DNA from: Methanocalculus chunghsingensis
Lineage (GTDB): Archaea; Halobacteriota; Methanomicrobia; Methanomicrobiales; Methanocorpusculaceae
Direction: 5' to 3'
Assembly: GCF_018132105.1 (NCBI RefSeq)
Contig: NZ_JWHL01000006.1
Location: forward strand, 20,980-84,979
Length of the DNA: 64,000 bases
Part shown: piece after piece, positions 1-8,673 of the stretch
How positions within the stretch are numbered: the first letter of the stretch is position 1
How the letters are laid out: each line of letters starts with the position of its first letter
Notes under the pieces: generated by a model
Seen by the model: only the letters and a program-made list of their open reading frames with translations
What the model was told of the DNA's origin: nothing
Databases searched by the model: none
Position numbers and translations under genes: made by a program

Positions 1-162
1 TTGTTGACGGTTGTCGAGATCGCGTATAACCCGCCGCAGAAGGCACGCATCTTTGCCACAGTCACCTGCCCTGACTGCGGGGAGCCTGTTGCTGATGGGA
101 AGATGAGGACGGTTGATGGAAAGACTGTCTGTATCCCCTGCTCACTTGCATCCAGGCAGTAA
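1..162 (+). CDS. FmdE-like protein, C-terminal part (5' truncated by window)
   Basis: The reading frame is open from the first base and stops at TAA 160-162, giving the last 53 residues of a protein that starts outside the window. The segment carries a zinc-ribbon pair, CPDCGE followed about 20 residues later by CIPC. With the preceding 'KARIF' stretch this resembles the C-terminus of FmdE-type proteins (formylmethanofuran dehydrogenase subunit E family). FmdE-family proteins are metal-binding proteins of methanogens whose catalytic role is not firmly established. The core FmdE domain is not in the window, so the assignment rests only on the tail. Confidence 0.6.
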   Translation: MLTVVEIAYNPPQKARIFATVTCPDCGEPVADGKMRTVDGKTVCIPCSLASRQ

Positions 163-274
163 GCATCATTCATTTTTTTAACCGGGTTACTTGGAAATCC
201 ATTCATTGAATACTATTATTCAGAATCAAAAAAATATATATTCCCTGATGACCCCTCTCTCATCAGGTGCAATA

Positions 275-1180
275 ATGGTGAAAAAATGCATGTATGGTAT
301 TCTTGGAGCCCTCATTCTCATCAGCTGTCTGGTGGCAGGGTGTATAGGGGCTGACCAGGCCGGAACGAGTGAGACGATCGTCATCGGCGGAAAACCCTTT
401 AATGAACAGTATATTCTTCCCCAGATGATAGCACTCCTTCTTGAAGATGAGGGATACCGGACAGATATCCGGCCAGGAATGAATGATGCGACCCTCTTTG
501 CCGGGATCAAAAGGGGCCAGGTTGATATCTATGTTGAGTACACCGGAACTGCGTACTCCCAGTTGTTGCAACGTGAACCTCTTGAGACCTGGGACCCGGA
601 TCTCGTCTTTGCAGAGGTCCGGTCAGGCATGGCTGAAGAAGGGATCCATGTCCCGTTCAGGCTTGGGTTCAGGAATGACTATGCAATCGCGGTGAAGGAG
701 TCATATGCCACAGAAAATAATATTGAAACCATCAGCGATCTTGTCCCATATGCAGACACCCTTGTCTTTGGCAGCGATCTCGTCTTCCATGAACGTGAAG
801 ACGGCCTCCCACGACTGGCAGAGGTTTATGGCCTCTCCTTTGCGGATGTCAGGCCGATGTCGCCGACCCTGATGTATGAGGCGATCGACAAAAACCAGGT
901 TCAGGCGATCCCTCCGTATACCACCGACTCACGGGTGGATCTGTACAATCTGGTCGTCCTTCGGGATGATCAGGCGGCTCTCCCTCCCTATGAGGCGATG
1001 CTCTTCATCAGATCCGATCGGATGGCCGATGTTCGTCTCATCAACGCCCTTTCTGTCCTTGAGAACCGGATTGATACCGATGAGATGCGGGCACTGAATG
1101 CAGAGTTTGATAATGACAAGCGGGAGGCACGGGATATTGCACGGGATTATCTCATCAGGGAAGGATTGATCTCCTCTTGA
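275..1180 (+). CDS. Osmoprotectant (glycine betaine/choline type) ABC transporter substrate-binding lipoprotein
   Basis: This is the extracytoplasmic binding protein of an OpuC/ProX-type importer. The chosen ATG at 275 gives a 301-residue protein starting MVKKCMYGILGALILISC, a typical lipoprotein signal ending in a lipobox-like VAGC, so the mature protein should be lipid-anchored outside the membrane. The mature part begins with the family pattern IVIGGKPFNEQYILPQM and contains DIYVEYTGTAY, typical of the OpuAC/QbdB group that binds quaternary ammonium solutes. The frame is open further upstream, to 191, but that extension precedes the signal peptide and looks untranslated. It heads a four-gene cluster with an ATPase and two permeases. 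The exact substrate cannot be read from sequence. Confidence 0.9.
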   Translation: MVKKCMYGILGALILISCLVAGCIGADQAGTSETIVIGGKPFNEQYILPQMIALLLEDEGYRTDIRPGMNDATLFAGIKRGQVDIYVEYTGTAYSQLLQREPLETWDPDLVFAEVRSGMAEEGIHVPFRLGFRNDYAIAVKESYATENNIETISDLVPYADTLVFGSDLVFHEREDGLPRLAEVYGLSFADVRPMSPTLMYEAIDKNQVQAIPPYTTDSRVDLYNLVVLRDDQAALPPYEAMLFIRSDRMADVRLINALSVLENRIDTDEMRALNAEFDNDKREARDIARDYLIREGLISS

Positions 1181-1218
1181 TTCTGGTGTATCTGCAATAG
1201 TCTTCGGAGTGTGATGAT

Positions 1219-2346
1219 CTGGATCAGGGACGGCCGTTTGAGCGTATCGATACCATCACGATACGAGGGATAACGAAGAGGTTTGGAGAGACGGTTGCCG
1301 TTGATGATGTCAGCCTTGAGGTACAGGGTGGCGAGCTGCTCATCCTCATCGGAGGATCGGGGTCCGGGAAGACGACGACACTCCGGATGATCAACCGGCT
1401 GATCGATCCCGATCAGGGCTCCATCTCGATCAACGGGACTGCTATCACCAGCATCGATGAGATCATTCTGCGGAAGAATATCGGGTATGTGATCCAGCAG
1501 ATCGGCCTCTTCCCCCATATGACTGTCAGGGAGAATATCGGCCTTGTCCCAAAGATCGAGGGGTGGAGCCATGATCGGATCGAAGAGCGGGTGAAAGAGC
1601 TCCTCACCCTCGTTCATCTTCCCCCGGAGATCTTTATGGATCGATATCCAAAGGAGCTCTCCGGCGGCCAGCAGCAGCGGATAGGCCTTGCCAGGGCACT
1701 TGTCATGGATCCCCCCCTCCTTCTGATGGATGAGCCGTTCGGGGCCCTTGACCCCCTTCTCAGGCGGCAGCTGCAGGATGAGTTCATCGGGATCAAGGAG
1801 GATATCGGCAGAACGATCGTCTTTGTGACCCATGATATCAATGAGGCGTTCCGGCTTGGCGATCGGATCGCGATCATGCATGAAGGAAGGATTGTACAGG
1901 TGGGTACTGCACGGGATCTCATCCTGAGTCCTGCTGATCCGATGGTCGCCGGACTCGTCGGGTCTGATCACCTGTACAGACATCTTGAGAACCTGACCGT
2001 ACAGGATATCATGCGGCCGGTCTCCCGGGTATGCCTTCTTCAGGCTTCTACCTCAATCAGTTCTGCGATTGTCCTGATGACCGATGGGGGTGAGGAGGTT
2101 GCGGTCATCAGTGACGGGTCATCCCTCTCCGGAGTTGTCTGGATCTCTGATCTTCTGCGGGGTGGCCGGCTTTCGGGGACGGTTGGATCCTATGCCCGAT
2201 CCCCCCCCATCCTGAGACCGGATGGCACAGCCCTCTCGGCAATCTCCGGCATGAAGGCTGATGGAGATTCCATTGCCCTTGTTATGAATGGTGAGGAGCT
2301 GCTTGGCATCTTCACCCCTGATGAGGTTCTGCGGCGGCTTGTATAG
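1219..2346 (+). CDS. Osmoprotectant ABC transporter ATP-binding protein with C-terminal CBS pair; non-canonical start
   Basis: This is the ATPase subunit of the OpuC/ProV-type importer. It shows Walker A GGSGSGKTT, signature LSGGQQQRIGLARAL, Walker B LLLMDEPFGALD and the switch His in FVTHD, followed by a C-terminal CBS-like region (from VQDIMRPVSR) that in this family senses ionic strength or nucleotides. No ATG, GTG or TTG lies in frame between the upstream stop (TAG 1198) and Walker A; the first in-frame ATG, at 1387, would remove Walker A. I placed the start at CTG 1219 because GGAG and GTGAT, complementary to the 16S 3' end, lie just upstream at about 1206-1215, giving about 375 residues. 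A one-base frameshift after ATG 1214 is the alternative. Downstream permease genes follow closely. Confidence 0.8.
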   Translation: MDQGRPFERIDTITIRGITKRFGETVAVDDVSLEVQGGELLILIGGSGSGKTTTLRMINRLIDPDQGSISINGTAITSIDEIILRKNIGYVIQQIGLFPHMTVRENIGLVPKIEGWSHDRIEERVKELLTLVHLPPEIFMDRYPKELSGGQQQRIGLARALVMDPPLLLMDEPFGALDPLLRRQLQDEFIGIKEDIGRTIVFVTHDINEAFRLGDRIAIMHEGRIVQVGTARDLILSPADPMVAGLVGSDHLYRHLENLTVQDIMRPVSRVCLLQASTSISSAIVLMTDGGEEVAVISDGSSLSGVVWISDLLRGGRLSGTVGSYARSPPILRPDGTALSAISGMKADGDSIALVMNGEELLGIFTPDEVLRRLV

Positions 2347-2357
2347 GGTGACCCCGG

Positions 2358-2993
2358 ATGATCGATGAGATACAGACGGTCTGGATCAGATATAATCTGA
2401 CCGAACGGACGATAGAGCATCTTCAGATATTCACCATCGCCCTCCTGCTGGCAATCACTATCGGGGTGGCGACCGGACTCTTTCTCTACCGGCGGAGGAG
2501 ATATTCACCACCGGTCTTTTCGACCCTGAATGCGGTGCAGACCTTCCCTGATATCGCCCTTCTCATTCTTCTCATTCCTCTTGCAGGAATAGGGACTGTC
2601 CCGACGATCATCGCCTGCGTCCTCTACTCGATCCTCCCGATTGCACGAAACACCTATACAGGGCTTATCTCTGTCGGCCCCGAGCTCCTTGAGGTCGGGC
2701 GGGCGATGGGGCTGGTTGAACGGGATATCCTCATGAAGATCCGGTTTCCCCTCGCCTTCCCGATGATCGCCGGTGGGATCCGGATTGCCATCGTCTTTAC
2801 GATGGGGATCGTCACCCTTGGCGGGATCTTTGGTGCAGGGGGGCTCGGAGCACCGCTCCAGACCGGGATTAACCTGATGCGGCCCGATATCATCTTTGTT
2901 GCGGGTATCTGGGTCGGGCTTCTTGCCGTCATCCTTGATGGTATCGCAGGCGGTATCGAGGCGGAACTGAAGAGGAGGTTTGGATCATGGTGA
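2358..2993 (+). CDS. Osmoprotectant ABC transporter permease (OpuCB-like), first copy
   Basis: A 211-residue membrane protein of the BPD_transp_1 permease family, with about five to six hydrophobic segments. The cytoplasmic coupling region reads like EVGRAMGLVERDILMKIRFPLA, the EAA loop that docks on the ATPase (here EVGRAMG). It starts 11 bases after the ATPase stop and its own stop overlaps the start of the second permease (ATGGTGA at 2987-2993), so the genes are translationally coupled. Together with the second permease it should form the transmembrane channel of the importer. Family assignment is firm; the substrate is inferred from the binding protein only. Confidence 0.9.
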   Translation: MIDEIQTVWIRYNLTERTIEHLQIFTIALLLAITIGVATGLFLYRRRRYSPPVFSTLNAVQTFPDIALLILLIPLAGIGTVPTIIACVLYSILPIARNTYTGLISVGPELLEVGRAMGLVERDILMKIRFPLAFPMIAGGIRIAIVFTMGIVTLGGIFGAGGLGAPLQTGINLMRPDIIFVAGIWVGLLAVILDGIAGGIEAELKRRFGSW

Positions 2994-3598
2994 GCCTTGA
3001 GCTGCTTGGAACCCCGGTTCTTCAGCATATCATCCTTGCATATATCGCTCTCATTGCGAGCATTCTCCTTGGAATACCACTTGCCATCCTTTCCCTCTAC
3101 AGCCGGTCCTTGCAGAAGGTCGTCATGGTCATGGCAAACCTGATGCAGGCGGTTCCAACATTTGCCGTTGTTGCCTTCGTCGTTCCGCTCATCGGGATCG
3201 GGTTCTGGCCCGCGATCATCGCCATCCTCCTCCGGGCTCTCCTCCCGATCATCAAAAATACATGGGTCGGGCTTTCGTCCCTGGATCCTGCACTCATCGC
3301 CTCTGCCGAGGGCATCGGCCTCTCCCAATGGGAGATCATCAGGTATGTCCGGCTCCCGAATGCCTATCCTGCAATCTTTGCAGGGGTGAAGTTCGCCGCG
3401 ATCCTTGCAAACAGTGTTGCGATACTGACGGCGATGATCGGGAGCGGCGGGCTTGGAACAGTCGTCTTTGAAGGGCTCGCCGGGGTGAATATGATGAAGA
3501 TGATGTCCGGGGCCCTCCCCGCCATCGGGATCGCCCTCTTCCTCGATACCTCATTTGGATGGCTGGAGAAGAGGATGGTGCCGCCAGGGATGAAGTGA
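2987..3598 (+). CDS. Osmoprotectant ABC transporter permease, second copy
   Basis: A 203-residue integral membrane protein of the same permease family as its upstream neighbour, with the EAA-type loop around ASAEGIGLSQWEIIRYVRLP. The ATG at 2987 lies inside the last codons of the previous gene. OpuC-type systems commonly encode two different permeases flanking the ATPase and the binding protein; here the order is binding protein, ATPase, permease, permease. It is the last gene of the cluster. No strong terminator hairpin is visible in the 60 bases that follow. Confidence 0.9.
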   Translation: MVSLELLGTPVLQHIILAYIALIASILLGIPLAILSLYSRSLQKVVMVMANLMQAVPTFAVVAFVVPLIGIGFWPAIIAILLRALLPIIKNTWVGLSSLDPALIASAEGIGLSQWEIIRYVRLPNAYPAIFAGVKFAAILANSVAILTAMIGSGGLGTVVFEGLAGVNMMKMMSGALPAIGIALFLDTSFGWLEKRMVPPGMK

Positions 3599-3678
3599 TT
3601 ATGCCTCCCCGGTGATAGATGCGAAGAAATTTGAAGTAATCGCCATAGTATTATTAAAGGGTGGCCGATACTACTGGT

Positions 3679-4872
3679 ATGAGAAGACTTCTTACAATAA
3701 CAGCCCTCCTCCTTGGGGCATCCATTGCCCTGGTTGCAGCAGGCTGCGTATCTGTTCCTCCGCCTCCACCGGATGATGAGATCGGATCGAATCTCCCCGG
3801 AACAACATGGCAGCTCTCCACACTCTATGTTGATGGATCGGCATCCCCGGTCCTTCCGAATACGACAATCACAGTTCGGTTCGATGAAGACACCATCGCC
3901 GGATCTGCCGGCTGCAACCAGTACTTTGGATCGTACAGTCTGGTTGGTTCCGAGATCTCCATCGGAACAATCGGCTCAACCCTGATGTACTGTGGAGAAC
4001 CCGGTGTTATGGATCAGGAGGCGCTCTATCTCTCCCTCCTCGGCGATGCAGATGTAATTGCTGCCGATGAAGAGAACCTTACCCTGTCGGCTGCTGACGG
4101 TTCATTCCTCCTCGTCTTTGATCGCTTCAGGGAGATCCCCGCAATCCCGGATGAGGGGCTGGCAGAGTACATCAAAGGATCAGAATGGCAGCTTACCGCT
4201 CTCCATTATGATGATGCGGTCTCCTCCGTCATCTCAGGCTCTGAGATTACTCTCATCTTTGATGAAGAGAGCATCTCCGGCTCGGCAGGATGCAACCGGT
4301 ATATGGGATCATACAGTGTGGATGGAGCCGGGATCTCCATAGGAGCGATCGGAGCCACGAAGATGTTCTGTGGGGAGGCTGGCATTATGGCACAGGAGAC
4401 ACGATACCTCTCCCTCCTTGGCGAGGCAGAAGCCATTGCAGTCGATGGTGAGAGGCTTGTCCTCTCTGCCGCAGACGGTTCCCCGCTTCTCACCTTCAAG
4501 CGTGCCATTGAGTCGCCCGCCCTCTCCCTGACCGGAGTGCAGTGGAGGCTTCTCTCCATCACTGAGAATGGCACTCGTACCGAGGCCATCCCTGAACGGG
4601 CAGTAACCGCAACCTTTGATGGTGAGCGGATCGGCGGTTCCGGTGGATGCAACAGTTACTCTGCGGGCTACCAGATAGACGGTTCGATGCTGGTGATCGA
4701 TCACCCGGTCTCGACCCTGGTCTACTGCCAGTCTCCTCCGGGCCTGATGGACCGGGAGAGCCGTTTCTTCTCTCTTCTGCCGAAGATGGATCTGTACATC
4801 ATTGAAGATGGCTCTCTCACCCTCTCCTCGGCCGATGGAGATATTTCTCTCTCATTTGTCAGTGGAATATAA
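3679..4872 (+). CDS. Lipoprotein with three tandem META (HslJ-like) domains
   Basis: A 397-residue exported protein. From ATG 3679 it begins MRRLLTITALLLGAS and has a lipobox-like VAAGC, so it should be a lipoprotein; a GTG at 3661 would add six residues. The mature part consists of three repeats of about 110-120 residues, each starting near 'W(Q/R)L' and containing a GSAGCN or GSGGCN(Q/R/S)Y motif, then a paired 'YC'/'FC' cysteine before 'MDQE' or 'MDRES'. This is the META domain pattern known from bacterial HslJ and heat-inducible proteins. The two Cys per repeat probably form a disulfide. The function of META domains is not known. Triple architecture is unusual; most family members carry one or two. 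Confidence 0.8.
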   Translation: MRRLLTITALLLGASIALVAAGCVSVPPPPPDDEIGSNLPGTTWQLSTLYVDGSASPVLPNTTITVRFDEDTIAGSAGCNQYFGSYSLVGSEISIGTIGSTLMYCGEPGVMDQEALYLSLLGDADVIAADEENLTLSAADGSFLLVFDRFREIPAIPDEGLAEYIKGSEWQLTALHYDDAVSSVISGSEITLIFDEESISGSAGCNRYMGSYSVDGAGISIGAIGATKMFCGEAGIMAQETRYLSLLGEAEAIAVDGERLVLSAADGSPLLTFKRAIESPALSLTGVQWRLLSITENGTRTEAIPERAVTATFDGERIGGSGGCNSYSAGYQIDGSMLVIDHPVSTLVYCQSPPGLMDRESRFFSLLPKMDLYIIEDGSLTLSSADGDISLSFVSGI

Positions 4873-4876
4873 GATT

Positions 4877-4932
4877 CCTCATTCCGCTGATGAGGGGGTG
4901 GGGATGATTTCCCTCTCCCATGCAGCTTTTTT
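4877..4932 (+). terminator. Probable terminator after META lipoprotein
   Basis: Immediately after the stop codon, CCTCAT (4877-4882) pairs with ATGAGG (4890-4895) across a 7-base loop. A G-rich/C-rich second half follows, then six T at 4927-4932. The T run is some distance from the first hairpin, so the call is moderate. Confidence 0.45.
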
Positions 4933-5295
4933 CTGAACTATCTGGGTATTCTCCATAATATTCGTTTGTTCATGATTTAATCCGCGAAGAAGTCTTTTTA
5001 CGCCGTCTACTCCTCCCCTCGGGAGGATGATGCATTTCCCTTCATTTCTGATTCATGAGTTACCGATACAGAAAAAGCAGAACCTCTGATATTTGTATAT
5101 AATTCGCGATATGCCGCGCACTATACCTCTCCTTTATATTCCGGTGTCCATGCACGTAATATATCTTATCAAAACCTATAAAAAGGTTAGAAAAGCTCAT
5201 CTCTCAAAGGAATACTCTTTTCTCTCCAAAGGTGATCTCGTCGGATTTGGTACCTGCTCTCTGTTCGCAACATGCAAAACAAAATCGTATGAACG
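4933..5295. other. Intergenic region upstream of fdhA without a supported gene
   Basis: This AT-rich stretch lies between the META lipoprotein and formate dehydrogenase. A 68-codon open frame exists at 5093-5299, but it has no ribosome binding site, no recognisable domain and an irregular composition, so I do not call it. Regulatory elements of fdhA lie at its 3' edge. Confidence 0.5.
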
Positions 5296-5308
5296 TTAAC
5301 TAAGTTAA
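5296..5308. promoter_or_regulatory. Palindrome upstream of the fdhAB promoter (candidate operator)
   Basis: TTAACT-A-AGTTAA is a perfect 6+6 inverted repeat with a one-base centre, about 55 bases upstream of the putative fdhA TATA box. The position suits an archaeal activator or repressor site. No protein is known to me to bind it. Confidence 0.35.
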
Positions 5309-5360
5309 GTTTACAGCCAATTTCCAAATAGGGGTGCATTAAAGCAATAAAATTCAAATC

Positions 5361-5372
5361 AACATATTTAAG
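5361..5372 (+). promoter_or_regulatory. fdhAB promoter (TATA box)
   Basis: AACATATTTAAG matches the archaeal TATA box. It lies about 45 bases before the fdhA ATG, which predicts transcription starting near 5393-5397 and a short leader containing GAGGT at 5401-5405 as ribosome binding site. Confidence 0.6.
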
Positions 5373-5411
5373 CCATGAATATTACACCACTCTATTGTCC
5401 GAGGTTTAACC

Positions 5412-7484
5412 ATGGCAATGAAATATGTACAAACCACCTGCCCGTACTGCGGGACAGGCTGCAGCATGAACCTGGTCGTCAACGACGGCAAGGTCGTGGG
5501 CGTCGCCCCATACCAGCGCTCCCCCGTCAATGAGGGGAAACTCTGTCCAAAGGGCGTCTATGCTCACGAGTTCATTAACAGTGAAGACCGGCTGACCACC
5601 CCGCTCATCAAGAAGGACGGGAAGTTCGTCGAAGCCAGCTGGGACGAGGCATACGACCTCATCGCCCAGAAGCTGAAGTCCTACAAGCCGAGCGAGCTTG
5701 CAGTGCTTGCCTCTGCCCGTGTCAGCAACGAGGAGAACTATGCGATCATGAAGTTCGCCCGTGGTGTACTGAAGACGACGCACATCGATCACTGTGCCCG
5801 TCTCTGCCACTCCTCCTCCGTCGCCGGGCTTGCAACGACGTTCGGCTCCGGTGCAATGACCAACTCGATCGCCGACATCGCCGAATCGAAGTGTATCTTC
5901 ATCATCGGGAGCAACACCTTTGAGCAGCACCCGCTCATCGGCCGGAGTGTCGCCCGTGCCCGGAAGAACGGCGCCAAACTGATCTACGCTGATCCCCGTC
6001 TCACCGCCACCGGCAAGCAGGCCGACCTGTACATGCAGTTTAGAAGCGGCACCGATGTGGCCATCTTCAACGCAATGATGCAGGAGATCATCAAAAACGG
6101 CTGGGAAGACAAAGAGTTCATCGAGAAGCGTTGTGTCGAGTATGACGCCCTGAAGGGCGAAGTCATGAAGCCCGAATACTCGCTTGAGAACGTCGAGAAG
6201 ATCTCGGGTATCCCCGCCGCCCAGCTGAAGCAGGCCGCAGAATGGTACGCCACAAGCGGCGCCTCCTCGCTCCTCTTCTCGATGGGTATCACGCAGCACA
6301 CCACCGGTGTGGATAACGTCAAATCGACCGCCAACCTCGCCATGCTCACCGGCAACATCGGTCGGCCCGGCACCGGTGTGAACCCGCTCCGTGGCCAGAA
6401 CAATGTCCAGGGTGCCTGTGACATGGGCTGTCTCCCTGTCGTCTTCACCGGCTACCAGAAGGTCATCGATGAAGCCGCCCACAAGAAGTTCTCCGATGCC
6501 TGGGGCTTCCCGGACGGCATCTGTGCGCCACAGAACGGGTATGAAGTCACCATCATGCTCAAGACGCTCAATGAGAAGCCCGGCGAATTAAAGGGCATGT
6601 ACATCATGGGCGAGAACCCGATGCTCTCTGATGCAAACCTCTCGCATGTAAAAGAAGCAATGGAGAAGCTTGAGTTCCTCGTCGTCCAGGATATCTTCAT
6701 GACCGAGACCGCCGAGATGGCCGATGTCGTCCTCCCCGCCACCTGCTATGCAGAGAAGGATGGATGCCAGACCTCGACCGAGCGTCGTGTCCAGCGTTTC
6801 AGAAAGGCGCAGGACCCACCCGGCCAGGCAAAAGTCGACTGGCAGATCATCGCCGAGGTTGCCGCAAAGATGGGCTATGCAGAGCAGTTCGCCTGGCAGT
6901 CTGCTGAGGATATCTTCAACGAGATCACCAGCCTGACCCCGTCCTATGGCGGTATGTCGTATGAGCGTATCAACAAACCCGAAGCGCTCCAGTGGCCCTG
7001 CCCCGCAGCCGACCACCCCGGCACCCCGATCCTGCACACCGCGGCATTTGCCCCCGCAATGCCCGACAGCAAGGGTCTGATGACGGCCATCCCGTTCAAA
7101 TATCCGGCAGAAGTTCCTGACGCCGAGTATCCGTTCATCCTGACGACCGGGAGGAGCTTATTCCACTGGCACACCGGTGGTATGACCCGGCGTTCCGAGT
7201 CGCTTGACAGCGAAGTACCAACCGGCTGGATCGAGATCAATGTCGATGATGCCAAAGAACTCGGTATCGCTGACAACGAGATGATCGTCGCAAAGACCCG
7301 GCGTGGCCAGGTCAATGTGCCTGCCCGTGTCACAAAGGATATCATGAAAGGCGTGATGTTCATGCCATTCCACTTTGTCGAATGTGCAGCCAACATCCTG
7401 ACAAACGACGCCCTCGATCCGGTCTCGAAGATTCCGGAGTTCAAGGCCTGTGCTGTCACCGTTGAGAAGATCCAGGAGGCCTGA
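5412..7484 (+). CDS. fdhA: Formate dehydrogenase alpha (catalytic molybdo/tungstopterin) subunit
   Basis: The 690-residue catalytic subunit that oxidises formate to CO2 and passes electrons to FdhB for F420 reduction. The N-terminal [4Fe-4S] motif uses C10, C13, C17 and C45 (CPYCGTGC, then LCPKG). The residue at the selenocysteine position of bacterial FdhH is Cys132 in DHCARLCHSSSVAG, so this is a Cys enzyme with no in-frame TGA. Bis-MGD cofactor motifs follow, including TGNIGRPGTGVNPLRGQNN and the C-terminal molydopterin-dinucleotide domain with LTTGRSLFHWHTGGMTRRS. The length is standard for methanogen FdhA. GAGGT lies about six bases before the ATG. It forms an operon with fdhB 5 bases downstream. 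Cytoplasmic; it may also feed electrons to heterodisulfide reductase complexes, as known in related methanogens. Confidence 0.97.
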   Translation: MAMKYVQTTCPYCGTGCSMNLVVNDGKVVGVAPYQRSPVNEGKLCPKGVYAHEFINSEDRLTTPLIKKDGKFVEASWDEAYDLIAQKLKSYKPSELAVLASARVSNEENYAIMKFARGVLKTTHIDHCARLCHSSSVAGLATTFGSGAMTNSIADIAESKCIFIIGSNTFEQHPLIGRSVARARKNGAKLIYADPRLTATGKQADLYMQFRSGTDVAIFNAMMQEIIKNGWEDKEFIEKRCVEYDALKGEVMKPEYSLENVEKISGIPAAQLKQAAEWYATSGASSLLFSMGITQHTTGVDNVKSTANLAMLTGNIGRPGTGVNPLRGQNNVQGACDMGCLPVVFTGYQKVIDEAAHKKFSDAWGFPDGICAPQNGYEVTIMLKTLNEKPGELKGMYIMGENPMLSDANLSHVKEAMEKLEFLVVQDIFMTETAEMADVVLPATCYAEKDGCQTSTERRVQRFRKAQDPPGQAKVDWQIIAEVAAKMGYAEQFAWQSAEDIFNEITSLTPSYGGMSYERINKPEALQWPCPAADHPGTPILHTAAFAPAMPDSKGLMTAIPFKYPAEVPDAEYPFILTTGRSLFHWHTGGMTRRSESLDSEVPTGWIEINVDDAKELGIADNEMIVAKTRRGQVNVPARVTKDIMKGVMFMPFHFVECAANILTNDALDPVSKIPEFKACAVTVEKIQEA

Positions 7485-7489
7485 TTACG

Positions 7490-8644
7490 ATGGTTGCAAA
7501 AGGCGATATGTTATATGCATGGGCATCTGACGCAGCATGCCTTGAGAAAGGCGAGTGCGGAGGAGCAGTTACTGCTCTCTTAAAGTATGCCCTTGAGAGC
7601 AAGATGGTTGATGGTGTCCTCACCGTGAAGAAGGGGGCCGATGTCTATGATGCCAGTGTCGAGATCGTCACCGATCCGGCTGATGTGGAGAAAGGAGCCG
7701 GCTCACTCCATTGTGGAACCCTTCTCCTCTCAAAGATTCTCACAAAATATCAGGATGGAGCAAACAACAAGAAGCTCGCCCTCCCTGTCAAAGGCTGTGA
7801 CATGATGGGTCTCCTTGAGCTTGCACGGAGAAACCAGGTCAATCTTGACAACCTTGTCCTGATCGGGCTCAACTGTGGAGGATCGGTCGCTCCCGTCAAT
7901 GCACGGAAGATGATCTCCGAGAAGTTCGGAATCGATCCCTCCGATGTCGTGAAAGAGGAGATCGACAAGGGCCAGTTCATCGTCATCACAAAGGATGGCA
8001 ACCACAAGGGCATCTCCATCGATGAGCTTGAGGAAGAAGGATATGGCCGGAGGAGCAACTGCCGCCGCTGCCTGTATAAGGTTCCACGCCAGGCAGATCT
8101 CGCCTGCGGGAACTGGGGTGTCATCGGCGACAAGGCAGGCAAGGCAACCTTTGTTGAGGTCTGTTCCGAGAAGGGAGCCGATCTCGTCAGTAAGGCAGAA
8201 GCTGCAGGAGCTGTTGCCACATCGGCAGCTGATCCAAAAGGTATTGCGATTCGTGGCAAAGTCGAGAATGCCATGCTGAAGCTTGGTGAGAAGTGGCGCA
8301 AGCATGACTTTGCCGCCCTCTCCGGGAACCTCTGGGATGATATCCAGAAAGAGACCTCCCGGTGCATCAAATGCTACTCATGCATCGAGAACTGCCCGGT
8401 CTGTTTCCCGAAGGAAGAGGATCTGAAGAAAGCGACTACGATGGTTCCCACAGGGCAGGTTCCGCCAAACCCCATGTTCCACATGCGGCGACTTGCCCAT
8501 ATCTCGGACTCGTGTGTCAACTGCGGCCAGTGTGAAGAGCTCTGCCCGATGGACATACCGCTTGCGCTCTACTCTCATGCTGTGAGGGCAGAGGCGGATA
8601 CGACATATCTGCCAAAACTTGGTGAAGCTCCATATAAAAATTAG
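7490..8644 (+). CDS. fdhB: Formate dehydrogenase beta (F420-reducing) subunit
   Basis: A 384-residue FrhB/FdhB-family flavoprotein that takes electrons from FdhA and reduces coenzyme F420. The N-terminal two thirds hold the FAD and F420 binding core, including the conserved NCRRCLYK and WGVIGDKAGKATF regions. The C-terminus holds two ferredoxin-like clusters: CIKCYSCIENCPVC and CVNCGQCEELCPMDIP. It is translated from ATG 7490, with GGAGG at 7475-7479 inside the end of fdhA. It is the last gene of the fdhAB transcript, as the terminator hairpin at 8674-8712 follows directly. Confidence 0.96.
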   Translation: MVAKGDMLYAWASDAACLEKGECGGAVTALLKYALESKMVDGVLTVKKGADVYDASVEIVTDPADVEKGAGSLHCGTLLLSKILTKYQDGANNKKLALPVKGCDMMGLLELARRNQVNLDNLVLIGLNCGGSVAPVNARKMISEKFGIDPSDVVKEEIDKGQFIVITKDGNHKGISIDELEEEGYGRRSNCRRCLYKVPRQADLACGNWGVIGDKAGKATFVEVCSEKGADLVSKAEAAGAVATSAADPKGIAIRGKVENAMLKLGEKWRKHDFAALSGNLWDDIQKETSRCIKCYSCIENCPVCFPKEEDLKKATTMVPTGQVPPNPMFHMRRLAHISDSCVNCGQCEELCPMDIPLALYSHAVRAEADTTYLPKLGEAPYKN

Positions 8645-8673
8645 AAAATCTGTGCGGAGTACTATGACACGGA

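Noticed and set aside
1147..1983. 278-codon minus-strand open frame antisense to the ABC ATPase
   Set aside because: It is a mirror of the ATPase gene, with composition typical of shadow frames and no recognisable motif.
5093..5299. Possible 68-residue small protein upstream of fdhA
   Set aside because: No ribosome binding site or family resemblance, and it lies in an AT-rich regulatory stretch.
5805..5810. Selenocysteine at the active site of FdhA
   Set aside because: The active-site codon is TGC (Cys132), not TGA, so no selenocysteine is needed.
5406..6482. Long minus-strand open frame of 358 codons antisense to fdhA
   Set aside because: It is the complement of a highly GC-biased coding sequence; fdhA is certain, and the antisense translation has no domain, start site or promoter.
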